Shown here: piece after piece, positions 1 to 6,558 of the stretch | How positions within the stretch are numbered: the first letter of the stretch is position 1 | Layout of the letters: each line of letters starts with the position of its first letter | Assembly (NCBI GenBank): GCA_003161205.1 | Contig: PMOU01000607.1 | Location: forward strand, 3,826-10,780 | Length of the DNA: 6,955 bases | Direction of reading: 5' to 3' | Origin: Actinomycetota bacterium | GTDB taxonomy: Bacteria; Actinomycetota; Actinomycetes; Streptosporangiales; Streptosporangiaceae | Notes under the pieces: generated by a model | Seen by the model: only the letters and a program-made list of their open reading frames with translations | The model's database searches: none | Told to the model about the DNA's origin: nothing | Program-made: the position numbers and the translations under genes

Positions 1-1
1 T

Positions 2-1324
2 GTGGCGCGACGGCAACCGCGCCGTCGTCAGCCGATGAGTGCGCCGGAAGGGCAGCCCCAGGGTCTCCCGGCCGAGCTGCCTGAGCTGGACCCCTTCGTC
101 GAGGACTTCCAGCAGTTCCCGTTCGCCACCCTGGCCCTGCTGCGCCAGCGCGCACCTGTCCACGCGATGGCCGAGCCCGGCTGGTACATCGTCACCACGA
201 TCGAACTGGCCCGCGAGGTGCTGACGGACCCCGGCCGGTTCTCCAGCCAGGTCTCGCGCCGCACCTTGCCGCCCGCCGAGGTGGCAGCGGAGGTGGCCGC
301 GATCCGGTCCCAGGGCTTCGGATACGTTCCGACCCTGCTGCTGAACGACCCGCCGGCCCACACCCGCTACCGGCGCATGGTGCAACGGGCGCTGACCCCG
401 CGGGCGCTGGCCTGGATGGAACCGCTGATCGCTGACGTCGCGGAGGAGCTGGCCAGCGCCCTGCCGGACGGCACGACCATCGGTCTCATCGAGGCGTTTG
501 CCCGGCCGCTGCCGGTGTGGGCCATCTCCCGCGTCCTGGGACTGCCCGACGACCGCAGAGACGACGTCCGCCGGTGGACCGACGCTGCCACCGCGACCAT
601 CGGCGCTCAGCTGGCACCCGAGCGGTGGGCCGAGGTGGAGCGTGACCTGCTGGACTATCAGCTGACGATCGCCGCAGAGCTCGAGCGGCGACGGCAGGAG
701 CCCCGCGACGACCTGCTCAGCATGCTCGTCGCCGCCGCTGCCGACCCGGGTCCCGGCGAGGAGCCGATCGGGATTGCCGAACTCGTCAGCCTGACCCGCG
801 AGCTGATGGTGGCGGGCAACGAAAGCACCCTGCGCCTGCTCGCCGACATCATCTTGCAGCTCGACACCAGGCCGCAGGAATGGGACCGGGTACGAGCCAA
901 CGAGGCGCACGCCCACAAGATCGTCGAAGAAGCAGTACGGCTGGCCAGCCCGTCGGCTGCCGTCTTCCGGCAGGTCGTGGGGGATACCACGCTGGGCGGC
1001 GTGCTCCTGCCGGCTTCCTCGACCCTCGTCGTCTCGCTGCTGTCGGCCAACCGCGACGAGCACGCCTTCTCCGACAGTGACCGGTTCGACCCTGACCGCC
1101 CTGCCGCCCAGCGGCACATCGCCTTCGGGCAAGGCATCCACGCCTGTATCGGCAACATCCTCGCCCGCATGGAGGCCCGGCACGCCGTCCGCGCACTGGC
1201 CGGGCACGTCAACCGCATCGACGTCATCCGAGACGAGCCGCTCCGCTACCTGCCCAGCCTGATCGTGCGCGGTCTGGTCGAGCTGCCCGTCCAGGTTCGC
1301 CGCCGTCCCCAGCCGCGGCCATAA
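2..1324 (+). CDS. Cytochrome P450 (bacterial class, 5' boundary uncertain)
   Basis: Heme-thiolate monooxygenase that would insert oxygen into a hydrophobic substrate using electrons from a ferredoxin/reductase pair not present here. Numbering from the GTG at 2 (440 aa), the hallmarks are: C-helix HTRYR (H120, R124); I-helix AGNEST (271-276), with Ser where the usual proton-relay Thr sits; K-helix ExxR as E310-A-V-R313; FDPDR (362-366); and the heme loop F375-G-Q-G-I-H-A-C382-I-G with LAR following. C382 is the predicted iron ligand. No membrane anchor is visible, so it is probably cytosolic. The first 11 residues are Arg-rich and unlike P450 sequence; the in-frame ATG at 35 gives 429 aa, a better family length, but has no Shine-Dalgarno before it, and the frame is open to the window edge, so the true start is undecided. 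Family assignment is certain; CYP family and substrate are not known. It converges on the PPOX gene. Confidence 0.95.
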   Translation: MARRQPRRRQPMSAPEGQPQGLPAELPELDPFVEDFQQFPFATLALLRQRAPVHAMAEPGWYIVTTIELAREVLTDPGRFSSQVSRRTLPPAEVAAEVAAIRSQGFGYVPTLLLNDPPAHTRYRRMVQRALTPRALAWMEPLIADVAEELASALPDGTTIGLIEAFARPLPVWAISRVLGLPDDRRDDVRRWTDAATATIGAQLAPERWAEVERDLLDYQLTIAAELERRRQEPRDDLLSMLVAAAADPGPGEEPIGIAELVSLTRELMVAGNESTLRLLADIILQLDTRPQEWDRVRANEAHAHKIVEEAVRLASPSAAVFRQVVGDTTLGGVLLPASSTLVVSLLSANRDEHAFSDSDRFDPDRPAAQRHIAFGQGIHACIGNILARMEARHAVRALAGHVNRIDVIRDEPLRYLPSLIVRGLVELPVQVRRRPQPRP

Positions 1325-1391
1325 CACCCGACCCGCATCCGCCGCATCCTCCCGCCTCATCGAGGCAGGCATCGCCGGGGGACGCACGTCG
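1325..1391. other. Convergent intergenic spacer, P450 / PPOX
   Basis: Sixty-seven bases separate the TAA of the P450 from the TGA (on the minus strand) of the PPOX gene. Both genes end here, so no promoter is expected. The only structure I see is a short hairpin, listed separately. There is no T-run typical of a strong intrinsic terminator on either strand. Confidence 0.6.
1354..1366. terminator. Weak hairpin, possible bidirectional terminator
   Basis: GCCTC, loop ATC, then GAGGC forms a perfect 5-bp GC-rich stem with a 3-nt loop in the convergent spacer. No U-tract follows on either strand. Many actinobacterial terminators lack one, but a 5-bp stem can easily arise by chance in DNA this GC-rich. 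The position is right for a shared terminator; the strength is doubtful. Confidence 0.2.
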
Positions 1392-1895
1392 TCAAGCATC
1401 GCCCGGGGCCGCGTCCGGCGTGTCCTGCCACATCCGCGTGCTGTCGAAGCCGATCCGGCCCTCCGGCACGACTTCCAGCACGACCCGCCGGGGCGAGTCC
1501 AGGTGCCGCACGAAGGCCGCCGCGGCCTCCGGGTCGCCGGGCCGGACGGCAGCGGCCAGCGCCGGGTAGAACCAGGCCTTGGTCGCCTCGTCCTCGTGCA
1601 CGACGCAGCGTCCCTTGTAGGTCAGCGACTTCGACGTCGCGATGCCCGAGCCGCGGGAGGTCACCACGACGCTGACCCGCGGATCGCGGCGTACCGCGGG
1701 TACCCGCGCGCGCTGGCTGCTGGCGGTGAGCCAGAACCTGCCGTCGCGGGCGACGTAGTTCATGATGACGCCGAGTGGATGACCCTCGGCGTTGCTCCAG
1801 ATGAACGTGCACTCGATCTGCCTGGCCAGCAGCTCCGCCTCGCTGGCCTGATCGAGGCCGTACTTCGTGACGTCCTCGTAATCGCGGTCCGACAT
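1392..1895 (-). CDS. PPOX-family split-barrel flavin/F420-binding protein
   Basis: A 167-aa protein of the pyridoxamine 5'-phosphate oxidase-like split-barrel superfamily, whose members bind FMN, F420 or heme and often reduce or oxidise small molecules. Seen in the sequence: an N-terminal segment with IECTFIWSNAEGHPLGVIM (27-45), the strand FWLTASSQRARVPAV (54-68) followed by RRDPRVSVVV (69-78), and a further strand LTYKGRCVV (91-99). This T-x-x-x-x-R-x-x-x-x-x-RDPRV pattern is typical of the family's cofactor-binding core. It has no signal peptide or membrane segment. The ATG at 1895 has GGGAGG (1902-1907) six bases upstream. It lies 14 bp after the ALDH stop and so is probably the second gene of that operon. 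Cofactor and substrate cannot be read from sequence; true pyridoxamine phosphate oxidase (PdxH) is unlikely because the surrounding motifs differ. Confidence 0.85.
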   Translation of the reverse strand: MSDRDYEDVTKYGLDQASEAELLARQIECTFIWSNAEGHPLGVIMNYVARDGRFWLTASSQRARVPAVRRDPRVSVVVTSRGSGIATSKSLTYKGRCVVHEDEATKAWFYPALAAAVRPGDPEAAAAFVRHLDSPRRVVLEVVPEGRIGFDSTRMWQDTPDAAPGDA

Positions 1896-1909
1896 CGGTG
1901 GCCTCCCGG

Positions 1910-3367
1910 CTACGAGGGCTGGCCGGCCGGCGGGCCGGGCGGCGGGGCGGGCAGCTGGAGCGAGGTGAGCTCGAAGTACTCGGCCAGCCCGTGCTCGCCC
2001 AGCTCACGGCCGACTCCGGACGCCCGGTAGCCGCCGAACGGCGCCCGGACGTTGAACCGGCCCCCGTTCACCGCGACCTGCCCGGTGCGCAGCCGGCGGG
2101 CCACCGCCACCGCCCGGTCCTGGTCGCCCGACCAGACGCCGCCGGCCAGCCCGTACTCGGAGTCATTGGCGATCCGCACCGCCTCATCTTCGCTGTCCGC
2201 GGGCAGTACGGCCAGGACCGGCCCGAAGATCTCATCCCGGGCGATTACCATGTCCGGGGTGACGGCCGAGAACACGGTGGGCTGGACGTAGAACCCGCGG
2301 GCCAGGCCCGCCGGGGCGTCCTGGCCACCCGCGATCAGCGCCGCGCCTTCCGCGCTGCCCTGCTTGATGTAGTCCCTGATGGTCTCCCGCTGGCCGGCGG
2401 TCACCACCGGGCCGAGATCGGTACCGGGATCGAGCGGGTCGCCGACGCGCATGGCGCCGATGAGGCCGGCCAGGCCGTCCTCCACCGCGGGCAGCAGCTC
2501 GCGCGGCACGATCAGCCGGGTCAGCGCGGAACAGGTCTGGCCGTTGTTGACGAAGCAGCTGCGCACCGCAACCGGCAGCGCCGCGGCCAGGTCGGTGTCG
2601 TCAAGCAGGATGAACGGGGACTTGCCGCCCAGTTCCAGCGTCAGCCGCTTGACCGTCTGCGCGGCGGCCTGCGCGACCCGGACCCCGGCCTGCGTCGAGC
2701 CGGTGATGCTCACCATGTCGACGTCCGGATGGGCGGCCAGCATCTCCCCGATCTGGCTGCCCGGCCCGCTGATGACGTTGACCGTGCCGGGCGGCAGGCC
2801 CAGGCCGTCGATGATCTCGGCCAGCACGAAGGCGGCCAGCGGCGCGGCGCTGGCCGGCTTGAGGATGGTGGCGCAGCCGGCCGCCACGGCGGGGGCCAGC
2901 TTCGCGGCCAGCTGGTACAGCGGGTAGTTCCACGGTGTGATCGCGGCGACCACCCCGGCCGGCTGCCGGATGAGCAGCGAGGTGCCGATGCGGGTCTCCA
3001 GCGGGAACTCGGCCGCGATGTCGGCCATCGACCGGAAGACGTCCACGGCCAGGCCGACCTGCACCCGGCGCGAGATGGCGATCGGCGTCCCGACCTCGCG
3101 GCTCATCAACTCGGCCAGCTGCTCGGTGCGCGCCTCCAGCCCGTCGGCCAGGGCCCGCAGCGCGGCGGCGCGCTCGGCCACGGGGGTCGAAGACCAGGCC
3201 GGGAACGCCGCACGGGCCGCCGCCACCGCCCGCTCGACGTCGGCGCCGCTGCCCAGCGGCACGCGGCCCATGACCTCCTCGGTCCGGCTGTCGATCACGT
3301 CGATGTCGCCGTCGGCCTCCGGCTTCACCCACTGGCCGCCGATGTAGAGCTCCGTGCGCACGTCCAC
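1910..3367 (-). CDS. NAD(P)-dependent aldehyde dehydrogenase
   Basis: Oxidises an aldehyde to the carboxylate with NAD(P)+; cytosolic. From the chosen start (485 aa) the motifs run in family order: PWNYP with oxyanion-hole N147, ILKPAS with K170, ITGST (221-225) of the nucleotide fold, LELGGKS with general base E245, GQTC with nucleophile C279, EIFGPV (379-384), and APFGGYRASGVGRE (442-455). All catalytic residues are present and the length is normal. I chose the GTG at 3367 because GGGAGG (3375-3380) lies seven bases upstream. A longer reading from a GTG at 3397 adds ten residues (MPRGPSGGFA), contains that Shine-Dalgarno inside the coding region and has no support. The C-terminus ends in a Pro/Gly-rich tail (about 473-485). 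The TAG stop is 14 bp before the PPOX start, which suggests cotranscription. It is divergent from the LLM gene. The substrate is unknown. Confidence 0.95.
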   Translation of the reverse strand: MDVRTELYIGGQWVKPEADGDIDVIDSRTEEVMGRVPLGSGADVERAVAAARAAFPAWSSTPVAERAAALRALADGLEARTEQLAELMSREVGTPIAISRRVQVGLAVDVFRSMADIAAEFPLETRIGTSLLIRQPAGVVAAITPWNYPLYQLAAKLAPAVAAGCATILKPASAAPLAAFVLAEIIDGLGLPPGTVNVISGPGSQIGEMLAAHPDVDMVSITGSTQAGVRVAQAAAQTVKRLTLELGGKSPFILLDDTDLAAALPVAVRSCFVNNGQTCSALTRLIVPRELLPAVEDGLAGLIGAMRVGDPLDPGTDLGPVVTAGQRETIRDYIKQGSAEGAALIAGGQDAPAGLARGFYVQPTVFSAVTPDMVIARDEIFGPVLAVLPADSEDEAVRIANDSEYGLAGGVWSGDQDRAVAVARRLRTGQVAVNGGRFNVRAPFGGYRASGVGRELGEHGLAEYFELTSLQLPAPPPGPPAGQPS

Positions 3368-3374
3368 CGCGAAA

Positions 3375-3380
3375 CCTCCC
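3375..3380 (-). promoter_or_regulatory. Ribosome binding site deciding the ALDH start
   Basis: On the minus strand this reads GGGAGG, followed by a 7-nt spacer (TTTCGCG) and the GTG at 3367. The spacing is ideal, and the site rules against the upstream GTG at 3397. Confidence 0.8.
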
Positions 3381-3420
3381 GAGGGCCCGCGCGGCACGGT
3401 CGTCCGGAGTGACCGTGTCG

Positions 3421-3435
3421 CTGTCTATATGACAG
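3421..3435. promoter_or_regulatory. 15-bp inverted repeat, putative operator
   Basis: CTGTC-TATAT-GACAG is a perfect inverted repeat with 5-bp arms and a 5-bp AT centre, between the divergent ALDH and LLM genes. It lies in the only clearly AT-rich part of the window: 15 of the 40 bases from 3421 to 3460 are G or C. Half-sites separated by about one helical turn fit a dimeric repressor of the TetR or GntR type. No regulator gene is present in the window, so the protein is unknown. An outer CTGT (3421-3424)/ACAG (3441-3444) pairing is also possible. Confidence 0.5.
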
Positions 3436-3463
3436 TATCTACAGAACGAGTCCATAAAGTCAG
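3436..3463 (-). promoter_or_regulatory. Candidate promoter for ALDH-PPOX
   Basis: On the minus strand CTGACT (3463-3458) resembles a -35 box. After a 16-nt spacer comes TAGATA (3441-3436), a fair -10 box. Transcription would then begin near 3429, inside the 15-bp inverted repeat, giving a leader of about 60 nt before the GTG at 3367. That placement would let a bound repressor block initiation. This is inferred from consensus only; no equally good pair was found for the plus-strand LLM gene. Confidence 0.35.
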
Positions 3464-5544
3464 CGGGAGGCGTCATGCAGATCGGCCTGTGCTTGCCGCA
3501 GCTTGGCGGTAACGTCAACCGCGACGGCCTGCGGGCCTTCTGCGAACAGGCGGAAGAACTCGGCTATGGCAGCCTGTGGGTCCAGGAGCACATCTTCTAC
3601 CCACTGAACCCGGTCTCTGGTTACTCGGCGCGACCCGGCCTGAAGGTGCCGGACGCCTACCGCAGCACGCTGGCCGCGCTCGAGACGCTGACCGCCGCCG
3701 CGGCCTGGACCACCAGGCCGGTGGTGGGGAGCAGCATCCTGGTCGCCGGGCTGCACCGGCCGGTGGCCCTGGCCCAGCAGCTGTCCACCATCGACCTGCT
3801 GTCCGGCGGCCGGCTCGTAGCGGGTTTCAGCGTCGGCTGGTCCGATGAGGAGCACCAGGTCATGGACGTCGACCCGCGTACCCGCGGGGTCCGCTGCGAC
3901 GAGCTCATCGACGCCCTGGTCGCCTGCTGGGGACCGGACCCGGTGCGCTTCAGCGGCCGGTTCTTCACCATCCCCGAGGCCGAGATCAGGCCCAAGCCGG
4001 TGCAGCAGCCCCGGCCCCGGCTGCTGTCCGGCATGCGCTCGGCGGCCGGACTGCGGCGCACCGCGGAAAAGTTCGACATCTGGAATCCGGCCTCCGGCCC
4101 GCTGGAGCAGCACCTGGAGATGTTCGGCCAGCTCAACCGGATGCGCTCGCCCGGGCAAAAGCCCCTCGAGCTGTACCGCCGGCTGTTTACCACGCCGCCC
4201 GTGCAGGTCGCGAACCTGCATACCCTCGGCGTAGACGAGCTCTGCGAGGAGGTCGCGCTGTCCCGGGCCGCGGGCGTCGACGCGGTGATCATCGACACCA
4301 ACTTCGACCCGGCCCTGGATACGCCGCGGCGCTGGGCCGAGGTGCCGGCCACGCTCGCCCCGCTGCTGGCGGCCGCCGCCTAACCGGTACCGGCGGAAGA
4401 ATTCCGCCAGGTCGGCGACGAACGGCCCGGGTTCCTCCAGCGAGGGGAAGTGGCCTCCGGCGGGCATCTGGGTCCAGCGCGTGATGGTGTACAGCCGCTC
4501 CGCCCATGACCTGGGCACCCGGCGCACGTCGCGCGGGTAGACGGCGCATCCGGTGGGGACCTGCACCCGGGGCGGGCGGGGGAAGGTCCGCTTCTGCTCG
4601 GCCCATTCCGCGTACAGCCGGGCCGCGGATGCGATCGTCCCGGTCAGCCAGTACGTAGTCACGTTCGCGAGCAGCTCGTCCTTGGTGAAACGGCGCTCGA
4701 CGTGGCCGCCGCAGTCGCTGAACGAGCGGTACATGTCCACCAGCCACGCGGCCAGGCCCGCGGGGGAGTCGTTGAGCGCGAACGCCAGCGTGTGCGGCCG
4801 GGTGGTGTTCAGCGGCAGGTGGATGACCGTCCCGGCGGCCTGGTGCGCGGCCCAGTCGCGGAGCCCCTGCCGCTCGGTGTCGCTGAGGCCGGCTTCGGGA
4901 TCCGCCGTCCCTTCCGGCGGCTCGCCGAGCGGCATCGTCAGGTACAGCGCGCACACGCCCGTGCCCGCGCCGGACCGGACCAGGTCGGTGGTGATAATGG
5001 CGCCCCAGTCCCCGCCGGCGGTGCCGTACCGCGGGTAGCCGAGCCGCTGCATGAGCAGCGCGAACGCGGCGGAAATCCGCCGCACGTTCCAGCCGGGACC
5101 GACGGTCGGCCCGGAGAATCCGTACCCGGGGATCGACGGGCAGACCACGTGGAAGGCGTCGCACGCCCGGCCGCCGTACCGAACCGGGTCGCGCAGCGGC
5201 CCGATGACCTTCTCGAATTCCCACACCGAGCCAGGCCAGCCGTGCACCAGCAGCAGCGGCAGCGCGTCCGGCTCAGGCGACCGGGCATGGATGGCATGGA
5301 TCCGCTGGCCGTCCAGGTCCATCGCCACCTGGCCGAAGCCGTTCAGCCGCGCTTCGCAGGCCCGCCAGTCGAAGCCGTCCCGCCAGTACCGGCACAGCTC
5401 TTGCAGATAGCTGCGGCTGGTCCCGTAGGCCCAGCCGGCGCCGGGGAACTCATCCAGCCACCGGGTCCGGGCCAGCCGCTCCCGCAAGTCGTCCAGGTCG
5501 CGCTGCGGAACGTGTACCTCGAACGGCACGATCCCGGCTGGCAC
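3460..5544 (-). CDS. Epoxide hydrolase (microsomal type), with run-on frame
   Basis: Hydrolyses an epoxide to a diol. Only residues 1-387 (5544-4384) resemble the family, which normally ends at about this length. An N-terminal EHN domain (about 5-115) leads into an alpha/beta hydrolase: HGWPGS oxyanion hole (101-106), SIPGYGFSGP (137-146), GGDWG with nucleophile D179, Tyr candidates Y298 and Y311, probable charge-relay acid D339 (where mammalian microsomal enzymes have Glu404), and GGHF with H365. No signal peptide is seen. The GTG at 5544 has GGGAGG (5550-5555) five bases upstream and lies 21 bp after the CMD-like gene, so it is probably the third gene of that operon. Oddity: no stop follows residue 387. 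Codon 388 is TTA, the complement of the LLM stop, and the frame continues antisense to all of the LLM gene, stopping at 3460-3462. That Arg/Gly/Gln-rich tail is very unlikely to be functional. A one-base indel near 4384-4410 would restore a TAG at 4382-4380. Confidence 0.85.
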   Translation of the reverse strand: MPAGIVPFEVHVPQRDLDDLRERLARTRWLDEFPGAGWAYGTSRSYLQELCRYWRDGFDWRACEARLNGFGQVAMDLDGQRIHAIHARSPEPDALPLLLVHGWPGSVWEFEKVIGPLRDPVRYGGRACDAFHVVCPSIPGYGFSGPTVGPGWNVRRISAAFALLMQRLGYPRYGTAGGDWGAIITTDLVRSGAGTGVCALYLTMPLGEPPEGTADPEAGLSDTERQGLRDWAAHQAAGTVIHLPLNTTRPHTLAFALNDSPAGLAAWLVDMYRSFSDCGGHVERRFTKDELLANVTTYWLTGTIASAARLYAEWAEQKRTFPRPPRVQVPTGCAVYPRDVRRVPRSWAERLYTITRWTQMPAGGHFPSLEEPGPFVADLAEFFRRYRLGGGRQQRGERGRHLGPAPRRIQGRVEVGVDDHRVDARGPGQRDLLAELVYAEGMQVRDLHGRRGKQPAVQLEGLLPGRAHPVELAEHLQVLLQRAGGRIPDVELFRGAPQSGRRAHAGQQPGPGLLHRLGPDLGLGDGEEPAAEAHRVRSPAGDQGVDELVAADPAGTRVDVHDLVLLIGPADAETRYEPAAGQQVDGGQLLGQGHRPVQPGDQDAAPHHRPGGPGRGGGQRLERGQRAAVGVRHLQAGSRRVTRDRVQWVEDVLLDPQAAIAEFFRLFAEGPQAVAVDVTAKLRQAQADLHDASR
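3465..3470 (+). promoter_or_regulatory. Ribosome binding site of the LLM gene
   Basis: GGGAGG lies four bases before the ATG at 3475. The match is strong but the spacing is slightly short. It supports 3475 as the start. Confidence 0.75.
3475..4383 (+). CDS. LLM-class (luciferase-like) F420-type oxidoreductase
   Basis: A 302-aa TIM-barrel protein of the bacterial luciferase-like superfamily. Actinobacterial members mostly use coenzyme F420 (some use FMN) for hydride transfer to or from an organic substrate in the cytosol. Seen: N-terminal strand MQIGLCLPQ; SLWVQEH (33-39), the usual cofactor-face motif; HRPVALAQQLSTIDLLSGG (94-112) followed by RLVAGFSVGW (113-122); RTRGVRCDELI (135-145); and a C-terminal strand VDAVIIDTNFDP (268-279). 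The order and length match the Rv2161c-like group of F420-dependent enzymes. The start has a GGGAGG site and the TAA stop is clean. The gene contains no TTA, CTA or TCA codons, which is why the opposite strand is open in the same codon register along its full length. It diverges from ALDH-PPOX and may share control with it. The exact reaction is unknown. Confidence 0.92.
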   Translation: MQIGLCLPQLGGNVNRDGLRAFCEQAEELGYGSLWVQEHIFYPLNPVSGYSARPGLKVPDAYRSTLAALETLTAAAAWTTRPVVGSSILVAGLHRPVALAQQLSTIDLLSGGRLVAGFSVGWSDEEHQVMDVDPRTRGVRCDELIDALVACWGPDPVRFSGRFFTIPEAEIRPKPVQQPRPRLLSGMRSAAGLRRTAEKFDIWNPASGPLEQHLEMFGQLNRMRSPGQKPLELYRRLFTTPPVQVANLHTLGVDELCEEVALSRAAGVDAVIIDTNFDPALDTPRRWAEVPATLAPLLAAAA

Positions 5545-5565
5545 GCGTCCCTCCCGCCCCGGCGC

Positions 5566-6558
5566 TCAGCGGCGCTGGAAGCCGGTCGGCTGGCCGGCCT
5601 GGTCGAAACCGAACAGCGCCACCCCGTCGGTGTCGGTCACCAGCCGGTCGGCGCCGTCGGTAGCCAGCGCCACTTTGATCTTCTGCGTGCTCCACTTGGT
5701 GATGTCCAGGCACAGCGAAGCGAGCTCGGCCGGCCCGAACGACGCCCGGGCCTGGCCGGCCCCGGCCTCGGGCAGCAGGTCCGGCCGGGTAATGAACGCG
5801 TCGGTGACACGCAGCGCCACCTTGGCCCGCTCCGGCAGGTCGCTGCGCTCGTAGAAGTCGACCTTGGCCGTCATGGCGTCGTCCACGCCGGCCGCCCGCG
5901 CGCCGGCCAGCCGCAGCGTCTGGCAGATCCGGCAGTGGTGGGTCCGCGCGCACCGCAGCCGGACCAGTTCGGTGGTCACCGGGTCCAGCGCGCTGCCGCG
6001 CACCACCGCCGCCTGGTACGCATCAAGCAGTCCGGCCGGCGAGGCATCCACGGCCGCAACCGAGCCGGCTGCGGAGGCCCCGGCGTCCGCCAGCAGCCGG
6101 GCGGCGATCAGCTGCAGCCGCTGGGTGAACTCGACCACGTAGATCGCCGTCACCAGCGCCTGGGCGCCGTCCGCCCCGAACCGCCCGGCCAGGTCCGCGC
6201 GCATGTCCTGCGTCGTCCCGCCGACGTCCATGACGAACTGCTCGGTGAAGGCCACCACGTTCCGCTCCGGCGCCGAGAAGAGCGGCGAACCCGGGTAGTC
6301 CGGCAGCGCGGCCACCTTCGCCTCGAGTTCCGGGCCGGCCGCCGCGGCCGCGTACGCGCACCGCACCCGGACCGCGGCCGGGTTCCCGATGAGCTGCGCC
6401 ACCCGTATCCGGACCAGCTCGAGCAGTACCGGGTCACCAGAGCGCCGGATCCGCTCGTTCAGCTCGGTCAGCAGCCCGCAGGCCTCGGGCCGGAGCCGCG
6501 ACAGCGCACCCGGCGGCGCCCAGACCGGCTCTGTCATCGTCGGCTTACTGGTCATCAT
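5566..6558 (-). CDS. Carboxymuconolactone decarboxylase (CMD/AhpD-like) family protein, two-repeat
   Basis: A 330-aa all-helical CMD-superfamily protein. Relatives include carboxymuconolactone decarboxylase and AhpD-like thiol peroxidase partners. The C-terminal repeat (about 175-300) carries ELVRLRCARTHHC209-R-I-C212, the redox CxxC with its preceding Glu and Arg, then DLPERAKVAL. The N-terminal repeat (about 27-150) has the parallel pattern ELVRIRVAQLIGNPAA and SAPERNVVAF, but NPAA (59-62) stands where CRIC is, so this half has lost the cysteines. The ATG at 6558 is preferred because GAGGAG (6568-6573) precedes it by nine bases. The next ATG at 6555 is possible; the ATG at 6537 has no ribosome site. 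The start overlaps the end of the SnoaL-like gene by 14 bp and the stop is 21 bp before the epoxide hydrolase, so the three form one operon. The role could be decarboxylation, dehydration or thiol redox protection; I cannot choose. Confidence 0.85.
   Translation of the reverse strand: MMTSKPTMTEPVWAPPGALSRLRPEACGLLTELNERIRRSGDPVLLELVRIRVAQLIGNPAAVRVRCAYAAAAAGPELEAKVAALPDYPGSPLFSAPERNVVAFTEQFVMDVGGTTQDMRADLAGRFGADGAQALVTAIYVVEFTQRLQLIAARLLADAGASAAGSVAAVDASPAGLLDAYQAAVVRGSALDPVTTELVRLRCARTHHCRICQTLRLAGARAAGVDDAMTAKVDFYERSDLPERAKVALRVTDAFITRPDLLPEAGAGQARASFGPAELASLCLDITKWSTQKIKVALATDGADRLVTDTDGVALFGFDQAGQPTGFQRR

Noticed and set aside
1695..1708. Perfect 14-bp palindrome CGCGGGTACCCGCG
   Set aside because: It lies inside the PPOX coding region and is made of common GC-rich codons. 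A chance palindrome of this kind is expected in such DNA and nothing ties it to regulation.
1357..2030. Long alternative frames on both strands around the PPOX gene (1357-2007 minus, 1503-2030 plus)
   Set aside because: They are low-complexity Arg/Gly/Pro-rich translations, while the 1392-1895 minus frame has clear PPOX motifs and a ribosome site.
1898..3412. 504-codon open frame on the plus strand opposite the ALDH gene
   Set aside because: It is in codon register with the ALDH on the other strand and stays open because that gene avoids TTA, CTA and TCA codons. Its product is Arg/Gly/His-rich with no recognisable domain.
3453..3458. CATAAA as a -10 box for the LLM gene, with ATGACA (3429-3434) as -35
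   Set aside because: The spacing is 18 nt, but transcription would begin on the ribosome binding site at about 3465, leaving a leader too short for it to work. Not listed as a promoter.
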